A stretch of 64,000 bases of DNA from Anaerolinea sp. (lineage in GTDB: Bacteria > Chloroflexota > Dehalococcoidia > Tepidiformales > Tepidiformaceae), in assembly GCA_013822275.1 (NCBI GenBank), contig PNKC01000005.1:1-64000 (forward strand), written 5' to 3'. Below the pieces are notes generated by a model, which saw only the letters and a program-made list of their open reading frames with translations, was not told where the DNA came from and did no database searches. Below, piece by piece: positions 56,775 through 64,000 of this stretch (position 1 is the stretch's first letter; the number at the start of each line of letters is the position of its first letter). The position numbers and the translations under genes were made by a program.

Positions 56775-58076
56775 CTACGCTGGCACGCCTGCTTCTTCCC
56801 TCACTCGCGCCCACTCGGCTTCCGGGTCGTCCAGGCCGAGGCGGGCGGCCGCTGTGCGCCGGGATTGGATGCGGGCCTCCACCAGCGCGCGTTCGTCGGC
56901 CACTTCGCGGGAGCGGTCGATGGGGAGGATCGGGCCCCAGTACATCGCCGGCCGCAGTCCCTCGACATCCAGCCCCGCGAACTGGTGGAGCAGCCGCAGG
57001 ATGAACGCCGCCCGCCGCTCATAGACGGCGGTCCGGATGCGCTGCTTGCGCATCACCTTGCGCGCGATCGGGTCCAGCTCGGTGTTCAGGGCGATGCCGC
57101 TCAGGCCCTGCGGGTTGTGCCCGAAGGCCGTCCGCGGCGATTCGCCGAGGTCGTGAAGCGTCCGGTAGATCAGGTCGATGTAATCGCGGTGGAGCGCAAC
57201 GCCACCGCCCTTGAGCAGGTCCAGCAGGTACGCCTTCGCGTTCTCCGGCACTTCCCAGACGGCGCCCGGTTGGACCTCGATGTCCGAAGAGCCTGTGACG
57301 CCTTCGATCACGGCGATCGGGTTGCCGGAAAGTTCGAGGATCTGGCTCAGCTGGCTGTATGCCCGGTTCAGCTCGCGGTTCGATTCCACCAGCGCCGGCA
57401 CGTCGCTCGTCCCCCACGCCTGCTTCGGTTCGCGCACGTTCGGGAAGACGACTAAGGGGATGAAGCCGTAGGGGTTGGGCTGGCGCTCGCTCAGCTCTTC
57501 GCCATGCCAGAGTTCGAACGCCTCGTTCGTCCAGTATTCCGTGACCAGCATGCTGGACGCCGGCGATCCAACCTCTGCCGCCACGCGGTACTGGGAAGCG
57601 ATAGCCGTGACCTGTGACGGGTCGTCCGGCTGGCGCCAGGCGAAAATGCCCTGCACGTCGGGTGCGCTCACGCGCACCCGCCCCGCGGACGCGTCCCACG
57701 TCACCTTGTAGGCGGCGTCACCGAGGACGGCGCAATCCAGTTCGGTTTCGAAGTCGAGTTGCGCCAACGCGTTGTCCGATTCCACTTCGCGCAGGACGCG
57801 CTCCGCGGCCCTGGCGCGGTCTCGTCCGACGGCCGTTTCGCCGTCGCTTGCCTCGACCTGGATGGAGCCGCCGTTGAGGAGGTAGCTGGTGACCTTGTCC
57901 GCGAACGCCTTGGCGTAGTTGAAGGTGAGCCTGCGCTCCCCCCGCCGGGCCCGGCCGGGCCACTGCCGTCCTTCATAGAAGGCGAGGTTTTCGCGGTAAC
58001 GGCGGAGGCGGTCTTCGTCCATCCGGCGAAGGATGACGGGAAGGGTGGGTTCGGCTGTGGCGCGGCGCGCTGGCAT
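56775..58076 (-). CDS. Phage portal protein (SPP1 gp6-like)
   Basis: YYEGRQW-type start, PNPYGFIPLVVFPNVREPKQAWGTSDVPALVESNRELNRAYSQLSQILELSGNPIAVI; DYIDLIYRTLHDLGESPRTAFGHNPQGLSGIAL. Confidence 0.85.
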   Translation of the reverse strand: MPARRATAEPTLPVILRRMDEDRLRRYRENLAFYEGRQWPGRARRGERRLTFNYAKAFADKVTSYLLNGGSIQVEASDGETAVGRDRARAAERVLREVESDNALAQLDFETELDCAVLGDAAYKVTWDASAGRVRVSAPDVQGIFAWRQPDDPSQVTAIASQYRVAAEVGSPASSMLVTEYWTNEAFELWHGEELSERQPNPYGFIPLVVFPNVREPKQAWGTSDVPALVESNRELNRAYSQLSQILELSGNPIAVIEGVTGSSDIEVQPGAVWEVPENAKAYLLDLLKGGGVALHRDYIDLIYRTLHDLGESPRTAFGHNPQGLSGIALNTELDPIARKVMRKQRIRTAVYERRAAFILRLLHQFAGLDVEGLRPAMYWGPILPIDRSREVADERALVEARIQSRRTAAARLGLDDPEAEWARVREEAGVPA

Positions 58077-58265
58077 GGGCGTTCTCCAGGCAGAGGAATG
58101 CCTTGCACGGTGAAGCCGGCCCGTGATTATCTCCAAGGCCTTGATGGCGCTTGCGGGGGCCCCTTGGTCGCCGTGCATGAGGAACGAGGAAGGAGGCATG
58201 AGAGGGCGACACCCGCCCGCTCCGAACCCGTAACGTGCCCCGCGCGGCTGTGGCGCGAGGAGACC

Positions 58266-58300
58266 GCCTCGTGCCTCGTGCCTCGTGCCGCGTGCCGCGT
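58266..58300. repeat. Heptanucleotide tandem array (GCCTCGT x3, GCCGCGT x2), left of Uma2
   Basis: Five 7-nt units ending at the Uma2 ATG. Confidence 0.95.
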
Positions 58301-58840
58301 ATGATGTTGCCCATGACGACGCGGACACGGCTGACGCTGGATGACTTCCTCGCTCTGCCTGAGGACAAGCCGTACCTGGAGCTGATCGACGGGGAGGTCT
58401 GCCAGAAACCTGTGGGCAAGAAGAAGCACAGCCGCGCCGCCCGGCGGATCGCGCGGCTGCTCGAAGACCACCCCGCCACGCGCGCCGGCGAGGTGCTGCC
58501 TGAGTTGGGGATGCACTGGTGGGGCACGGCCCGCTCCGACCATCGCGTCCCGGACGTGTCGTACTATGCGGGCGGCCGGCGCGTCACGGAACCGTATCCG
58601 GATGAACCGCCGGACCTCGTCATCGAAGTCCGCTCGGAAGGCCAGTCAACGGAGAGCATCGAAGCGCGGCTCACATTTCTGCGCGACCAGGGCGTCCCCC
58701 GCACCCTGCACATCGACCCGGAAAGCGAAAGCGTCTCGGTCTGGGAGCGCGGACGAAGCTGGACGGTCCAGCGCGACGAGGAAGTGCGGCTCGAATCGCT
58801 CGGCGGCTTTTCGTTCGCCGTCTCCGACCTCTTCGACTGA
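58301..58840 (+). CDS. Uma2 family putative endonuclease
   Basis: LTLDDFLALPEDKPYLELIDGEVCQKP; RVPDVSYYAGGR; PDLVIEVRSEGQS. Confidence 0.92.
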   Translation: MMLPMTTRTRLTLDDFLALPEDKPYLELIDGEVCQKPVGKKKHSRAARRIARLLEDHPATRAGEVLPELGMHWWGTARSDHRVPDVSYYAGGRRVTEPYPDEPPDLVIEVRSEGQSTESIEARLTFLRDQGVPRTLHIDPESESVSVWERGRSWTVQRDEEVRLESLGGFSFAVSDLFD

Positions 58841-58847
58841 CCAGCCG

Positions 58848-58882
58848 GCCTCGTGCCTCATGCCTCATGCCTCGCGCCTCGA
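58848..58882. repeat. Heptanucleotide tandem array (GCCTCGT GCCTCAT GCCTCAT GCCTCGC GCCTCGA), right of Uma2
   Basis: Five 7-nt units of the same family as 58266-58300. Confidence 0.95.
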
Positions 58883-58903
58883 ATTTGGTAGACTCAACGA
58901 TCC

Positions 58904-59236
58904 ATGGCCACGCTCCCCACGCCCGGCACGCACGTCATCGAGGACACGGATACGCGCCTCGAGCCGCCGTACCACCTCATCCTCCTGGACGACGACCACC
59001 ACACCTACCAGTACGTGATTGCGATGATGGCCGCGATCTTTGGCTACTCGCGGGACAAGGGATTCGCCATCGCCTGCATGGTCGACAGTCAGGGCCAGGC
59101 GATCGTCATGACGGCCTCCATGGACGAAGTCACCCTGAAGCAGCAGCAGATCCACAGCTACGGCGCGGACCCGCTCATGAAGACGTCGAAGGGCAGCATG
59201 TCGGCGATCATCGAGCCGGCGACGAGCCCGGGGTAG
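58904..59236 (+). CDS. clpS: ClpS adaptor protein
   Basis: PYHLILLDDDHHTYQYVIAMMAAIFG. Confidence 0.9.
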   Translation: MATLPTPGTHVIEDTDTRLEPPYHLILLDDDHHTYQYVIAMMAAIFGYSRDKGFAIACMVDSQGQAIVMTASMDEVTLKQQQIHSYGADPLMKTSKGSMSAIIEPATSPG

Positions 59237-59253
59237 TGGGGGCGGGCGCGCGC

Positions 59254-59502
59254 CTACGCGCTCAAACGCATCGCTTCAGGCTCGGGAATTGGGTCTCCGG
59301 CGACCAGGGCGCATTCGATCCAGCCCTCCATGGCGTCCCGCAGCATGACGAGAGCTTCTTCAACCGTTTCGCCAGCGGTGACGCATCCGGGAAGTTCAGG
59401 CGCCTCGGCAAGGTAGCCGTCGATGTCGTCGCCACTGATCACCTTTCGGTATGGTCGCGAGACGATTTCGTGGATCAAGTCTTCGCGTTCGTCGTCAGTC
59501 AT
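59254..59502 (-). CDS. hicB: HicB-like antitoxin
   Basis: YRKVISGDDIDGYLAEAPELPGCVTAGETVEEALVMLRDAMEGWIE. Confidence 0.92.
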   Translation of the reverse strand: MTDDEREDLIHEIVSRPYRKVISGDDIDGYLAEAPELPGCVTAGETVEEALVMLRDAMEGWIECALVAGDPIPEPEAMRLSA

Positions 59503-59776
59503 CGCCTTCCTCACGCGTCCGTTGGAGCACGTCGCGGACGTACGCAAACAGTATAGGCCCCCGGCGAAACGGCACCGTGATGCGTTCTGTTCCTTTTCGG
59601 TAGTGTTTGTGGCTTCCCCGAGTACGCTCGAGTGTCCAGCCGGAGAGGAACAACAGCCACTCGACCTCATCGAAGCGGACGTTCCTCGGGCGAGTCGCGA
59701 GCCGTCTCCAGAGTTCGCGCCGTTCCACGTCGAGATAGTAACGTCGCCACTCATCTCCGGACGAGGTCGACGTCAT
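59495..59776 (-). CDS. hicA: HicA-like toxin with N-terminal extension
   Basis: LERTRGSHKHYRKGTERITVPFRRGPILFAYVRDVLQ; overlaps hicB. Confidence 0.88.
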   Translation of the reverse strand: MTSTSSGDEWRRYYLDVERRELWRRLATRPRNVRFDEVEWLLFLSGWTLERTRGSHKHYRKGTERITVPFRRGPILFAYVRDVLQRTREEGDD

Positions 59777-59938
59777 CCTCCGGCCAGCGCCCTCGGACGG
59801 GCCTCTGGTCGTGGAAGTTCACCGCCCTCGCGGATCCAGCGCGCCAGTCGCGGCGTCATCGCGCTTGTGAACCGGAAGGCCCTTCACGAAGGCCCGTTCG
59901 GACGGCGTCCGTTGCCCCGCGGGCGGCAGAGTGGAGTG

Positions 59939-60835
59939 ATGGACACGTCGCTGTTCGTCCCGTTCGAACAACCCGCAACGCGCGCCGCCGAAAACCCCCC
60001 GGCGACGACCCTCCCGGCCGGAGTATCCGCACCGCTGGGCCGTGGCCTCCGCCTGTGGCAGTTGCTTTCGCTCACCGCCCTCCTCGCCTTTGCGGCCGGC
60101 GGCGCTGCTGGTGGCGTCACCGGATCGTGGGTTGACGACGGGCCGCAGGCCACGTCCTCCACGCCGTCCAATGGCGAGAGCATGACGGCGGCGACAGCCG
60201 GCGTCGATCTGCCGGCCCTCATCGCCGGCATAAACCGCTCGGTGGTGGCGATCGACGTGACATCGCGCGCGCAGATCGGGACGCGAGGCCAGACGGTAAC
60301 CAGCGAGAGTTACGGGACCGGGTTCGTGCTCTCCGCGGACGGCCTCATCGCCACGGCTGCGCACGTCGTGGAGGACGCGGTGATCATCAAGGTGACTATG
60401 CCGGACGGATCCTGGGCGAACGGGACGCTGGTGGGACAGGATACCGGCGCAGACCTCGCCGTGATCCGGGTTGCGCGCGAGGGATTGAGGCCGGTGGCGT
60501 TCGACAGTTCCGCCGGGCTTCGTCCCGGCGAAATGATCGTCGTCGTGGGTAACGCCCTCGCCCTCCAGGGAGGGCTGTCCGCAACCCTCGGCATCGTCTC
60601 CGCGACCGGCCGGACGATAACGACCAGCGATCGGACGACCTATACGGGCTTAATCCAGGTGGACGCCGCGATCAATTCTGGCGATTCGGGCGGGCCGCTT
60701 GTGAATGCAGCGGGGCTGGTCGTGGGGGTCAACACGGCCGCTGTCAAAGCAGATGCCGGCAACAGCGTGGGGTTCGCGATCCCGATCGACGTCGCAGCGC
60801 CGATCCTCCTCGAACTCGCCGGCATTAAGCGTTGA
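59939..60835 (+). CDS. HtrA/DegP-like trypsin-type serine protease, no PDZ domain
   Basis: GTGFVLSADGLIATAAHVVEDA; DLAVIRV; AINSGDSGGPLVNAAGLVVGVN. Confidence 0.93.
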   Translation: MDTSLFVPFEQPATRAAENPPATTLPAGVSAPLGRGLRLWQLLSLTALLAFAAGGAAGGVTGSWVDDGPQATSSTPSNGESMTAATAGVDLPALIAGINRSVVAIDVTSRAQIGTRGQTVTSESYGTGFVLSADGLIATAAHVVEDAVIIKVTMPDGSWANGTLVGQDTGADLAVIRVAREGLRPVAFDSSAGLRPGEMIVVVGNALALQGGLSATLGIVSATGRTITTSDRTTYTGLIQVDAAINSGDSGGPLVNAAGLVVGVNTAAVKADAGNSVGFAIPIDVAAPILLELAGIKR

Positions 60836-60963
60836 GTCGCTCGCCGGCGCCGCCCGGGCGGAGGAAGGCTGCAAGCCGGCGCGCCGCGGTCCACCGCCGC
60901 AAGACGGGCAGACCACAACTGGGGCGGCCTGCCCGCCGTTTCCCCCACGGCCCGCCCTGGCTG

Positions 60964-61878
60964 TCAGGCCCGCGCTTTCAGCCTGGCGCCAGCCACCAGG
61001 CCCCCGCCTGTGACCACCAGCACGGCAGCCAGGACCGCCAGCCAGGAGGTGCTGCGGGCTGGCGAATCGGCGCTCGTGCCGGTCGATGGCGCGCCCGGCA
61101 CGGAAGTGATCTGTGCCCGCACTTCACCGCCCGGGTTGGCGATGGTGTGGAAGTTCGCGTAGAGCTGGCCGGAGGCCAGGGCGCGCGAGAAGTCCGCCCA
61201 TTTTCCGGCCATGGGGCCTACAAGGTTCGCTTCCGTAATCGTGCCGGAGAGGTTCAACTGGTTCTGGCCGGCGCTGTCCGGGCCGAAGAGGAAGGCGACG
61301 ACTGGCCCGTTTGTCCCGGCGGCGCCGGAATGGATATGCGCGGCCGTGAACCCGGTACCGTAGACCTGCGCGGCCCACGTGAGCGAGTTCGCGCCCGGGG
61401 TGGCCGTGAACGTCCCGTTGGCGACCGTCGTCACCGCAGGTACTTCCTGCGCGCCCTGCAGCCGGACACTGATTGGCGCAGGCGCGAGGGCCGCCAGCGG
61501 CGCCGAGGGCGAACCCGTGGCCGCGCCCACGTTGACCACGCCGCGCATTCCAGGGTGAATGACGCAGAAGTACGGATAGGAGCCTTCCGCCGTGAACGGC
61601 TCAGTCAGGTACGAATCGCCGGAGCGGAGGGTCTTGCTGCCGAAGCCGGTCTTTTCGGCCGTCGCCGTGTGGGGGACGGTGTCCTCGTCATTGATCCAGC
61701 GGACCTGCTCGCCGACCTTGATGGTGATGGTGGCCGGCGAAAACCGGAAGTTCTTGATTGAAACGCCGCCCGTTGCGGCGCTCGCTGTCTCGTGCCCATT
61801 CCCAACAACCCCGGACGCCAGAACGAAGGCGGCCAGCGCGGTGATCGTGGTGAGGGCGATCCTGGTAAGTGAACGCAT
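60964..61878 (-). CDS. Cupredoxin plus CHRD domain protein with C-terminal TM
   Basis: SYPYFCVIHPGMRGVVNV; FTAAHIHSGAAGTNGPVVAFLF...NFHTIANPGGEVRAQI. Confidence 0.9.
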   Translation of the reverse strand: MRSLTRIALTTITALAAFVLASGVVGNGHETASAATGGVSIKNFRFSPATITIKVGEQVRWINDEDTVPHTATAEKTGFGSKTLRSGDSYLTEPFTAEGSYPYFCVIHPGMRGVVNVGAATGSPSAPLAALAPAPISVRLQGAQEVPAVTTVANGTFTATPGANSLTWAAQVYGTGFTAAHIHSGAAGTNGPVVAFLFGPDSAGQNQLNLSGTITEANLVGPMAGKWADFSRALASGQLYANFHTIANPGGEVRAQITSVPGAPSTGTSADSPARSTSWLAVLAAVLVVTGGGLVAGARLKARA

Positions 61879-61950
61879 TTCGGTCTCTCCTGAAGGTTTC
61901 TATCGCGGCGGCAAAGACCTGAAAAAGCCAGTGCCTGTCAAACGGGATGC

Positions 61951-61969
61951 AGTGACTTCTACAGTCACT
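61951..61969. promoter_or_regulatory. Operator-like palindrome AGTGACT-N5-AGTCACT
   Basis: Perfect 7-bp inverted repeat ~75 bp upstream of the 61878 start, next to a TTGACT -35-like box on the minus strand. Confidence 0.5.
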
Positions 61970-62218
61970 TACTCTCCGTAGTCAATACCCTAACAGCACA
62001 GCTTCGGAGCTCCGCCTTTACCAGAAGCGAGTTGCGCCCCGTACTTACTGGCAAAACATTCCCGTGGCCTTATTACCCGGTTCTAGTACGGCCAACGGAG
62101 GCGATCTGGATTCCGCCGGGTTGGTCGCCCTTGACCGACGCTTAACCGCATCCTGGCGTCCGAACAAACCAGCCCGGCGGGGCTGGCGTAGTGCCAAGGA
62201 GCGGGTGTCTTCACCACT

Positions 62219-62809
62219 ATGGGACGCATGCTCTTGCCTGACCGCCTGCCAGTTCGCCCGCCACGCCGTCGCACGAAAACCCGTAGGGCGTTCATCCACG
62301 CATTCGCCGCCGCGATGGCCGCCCTTGCGGCCGCCTGCGGGGGCTCATCCGATGAGGGCAATAGCAATCCGCCACCGGCTGCTTCGCCAACCGCGCGCGG
62401 GGTCGACATCGCGACACGCCCGGCCGCGGCGGCGGTGACCCCCGTCAGCCCCACCGTGCCTGCGCCAACGGCCACCGCGACCGCGACGACTCCCCCTGCG
62501 CCAACTCAACCGGCCCAACCAACCGCCACACAGCCGCCGGCAGCAACCCAGCCGCCCGCACCCACGGGCCGCGCCGTCTCGGTTGCCGGGTTCACCTTCA
62601 CGCCAAGAACGCTGACTGTGCCGGTGGGCACCGTGGTGACGTGGACCTGGTCGACGGAGGAGCCCCACAACGTTGCTGGGCCAGGTTTCAATTCCGGCGC
62701 GCCGACCCGGGACGGGCGCTTCTCGTTCACGTTCAGCAGCCCCGGCAGCTACGCCTTCAATTGCGAGGTCCATCCCGTGGACATGACGGGGACGGTGACG
62801 GTGCAGTAG
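62219..62809 (+). CDS. Plastocyanin-like cupredoxin lipoprotein
   Basis: FAAAMAALAAACGG lipobox; TEEPHNVAG; GSYAFNCEVHPVDMTGTVTV. Confidence 0.9.
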   Translation: MGRMLLPDRLPVRPPRRRTKTRRAFIHAFAAAMAALAAACGGSSDEGNSNPPPAASPTARGVDIATRPAAAAVTPVSPTVPAPTATATATTPPAPTQPAQPTATQPPAATQPPAPTGRAVSVAGFTFTPRTLTVPVGTVVTWTWSTEEPHNVAGPGFNSGAPTRDGRFSFTFSSPGSYAFNCEVHPVDMTGTVTVQ

Positions 62810-62810
62810 C

Positions 62811-63071
62811 TCAGCCAGTCCGGCGGGAGGCCAATTCCTCTCGCACAACCCTTCTCAAGGTCTCCTCGAGAGCTTCGCGGTTGCCGGTCACGTATTCGCG
62901 CAGCGCGCGGTTGACCAGGGTCTGGTAGCTGCCGCCACCCATCTGATGCACCTGCTCACGGAACCAGTCGAGGATGTCAGAATCGATGCGGATGGTGATC
63001 CGCGTCTTCCCCGGTTCCGGGGGAAGGATCGGCCCTCGTTTGGCGCCTTCAAAACGATACTCACGCTTCAT
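62811..63071 (-). CDS. BrnA-like antitoxin, no BrnT seen
   Basis: PEPGKTRITIRIDSDILDWFREQVHQMGGGSYQTLVNRALREYV. Confidence 0.85.
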   Translation of the reverse strand: MKREYRFEGAKRGPILPPEPGKTRITIRIDSDILDWFREQVHQMGGGSYQTLVNRALREYVTGNREALEETLRRVVREELASRRTG

Positions 63072-63229
63072 ATGTGTCCCTCGTACCGCGCAATTTCCCG
63101 GCGAGTTGCCGTGCAGCACCCTCGCGTATGCACAAACGCATGTACATCCTGCCTGGGAAGTTGACCAGCGCACCTCGCGCCTCGCCGCCTCCGCGCGCCC
63201 GCCCCCAACTCTTGCCGTAGACTCGACCG

Positions 63230-64000
63230 GTGGCCGAAGCCGAAGCCGTCGCCGTCCCCGCTTCCCGCCGCCGGGTTGACCGCGTTTTCTATGGCTGGTG
63301 GATTGTGGTCGCGGGCGCGGGGGTGCAGTTGCTCCAGAGCGCCCTCTTGGGGCAGGCCTACGGGGCCTACGTGGTCCTCCTGCGAGACGAATTTGGCTGG
63401 AGCAAGACCCTCCTCTCCGGCGCCTCCGCCCTGCGCGAGGCGGAAAGCGGCCTGACAGGGCCCGTGCAGGGCTGGCTGCTCGACCGCTTCGGCCCCCGCG
63501 CCGTTGCCCGCACGGGCGTTGTCATCCTCGCCATCGGCTTCATGCTCTTTAGCCAGGTGAACAGCCCGCTCACCTTCTACGGCGCGTTCATCGTGATGTC
63601 CATCGGCGCGAGCCTGATGGGCTACCTGACGATTACGTTCACGGTCGTGCACTGGTTCGAACGGCGGCGCGCGACGGCGATCAGCCTTACGAGCGCGGGG
63701 TTTGCCCTGGGCGGGATGGCGGTGCCGCTTGTCGTCCTCGTCCTGGACAATGCGGGCTGGCGGGCGGCTGCCTTCTTCTCGGGCGTCGTGGTGCTCCTGG
63801 CCGGCGTCCCGCTCACGCAGGTCCTTCGCCACCATCCCGCAGAGCTGGGGCTTGCGCCGGACGGTGACCCCGTGGCACCGGCACATCACGCGGGCCCTGG
63901 ATACGCCCGCTCGGCCGATGGCCGCCTCGACTACACGCTCGGCGAAGCGCTCCGCGAACCGTCGTTCTGGTGGATTTCCCTTGGCCACGCTTCGGCCCTC
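63230..64000 (+). CDS. MFS transporter, truncated by window end
   Basis: FYGWWIVVAGAGVQLLQSAL...VHWFERRRATAISLTSAGFALGGMAVP; open frame to 64000, missing from the ORF track. Confidence 0.88.
   Translation, partial: MAEAEAVAVPASRRRVDRVFYGWWIVVAGAGVQLLQSALLGQAYGAYVVLLRDEFGWSKTLLSGASALREAESGLTGPVQGWLLDRFGPRAVARTGVVILAIGFMLFSQVNSPLTFYGAFIVMSIGASLMGYLTITFTVVHWFERRRATAISLTSAGFALGGMAVPLVVLVLDNAGWRAAAFFSGVVVLLAGVPLTQVLRHHPAELGLAPDGDPVAPAHHAGPGYARSADGRLDYTLGEALREPSFWWISLGHASAL

Noticed and set aside
55518-57455. 645-aa plus-strand ORF
   Set aside because: Out-of-frame overlap of penicillin acylase and antisense of the portal gene.

Overview
High-GC bacterial chromosome segment. Codon use, the TATPT/ATATAT-type Thr/Ala/Pro linkers and overall gene content suggest a Chloroflexota-like lineage, but that is inference only. 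About 65 genes are supported, mostly housekeeping and metabolic: obg, groEL with a perfect CIRCE operator, holB-ricT, clpS, CaiB/BaiF, thiolase plus DUF35, HtrA-like protease, penicillin acylase, cupredoxins, a multi-GAF histidine kinase, and sulfur-relay and YeeE genes. Accessory content: (i) a PLD-nuclease plus N6-MTase pair at the left edge, followed by an unusual intergenic region with ~10-bp-phased motif arrays; (ii) seven toxin-antitoxin loci, several with duplicated, orphan or broken components; one vapBC sits between 52-bp duplications of the 5' end of a GNAT gene; (iii) phage-type morphogenesis genes (portal, tail hub, head-tail adaptor, scaffold-like) scattered as isolated minus-strand genes among host genes; (iv) two kinds of intergenic repeat: heptanucleotide tandem arrays of different sequence but constant 7-nt period and 4-5 units, one of them inside holB and a related pair flanking a Uma2 gene, and a palindromic MITE-like element family built from CACCGAGA and CACGAAGG octamers. 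All calls are by eye from the sequence and the supplied ORF track; no searches were run.
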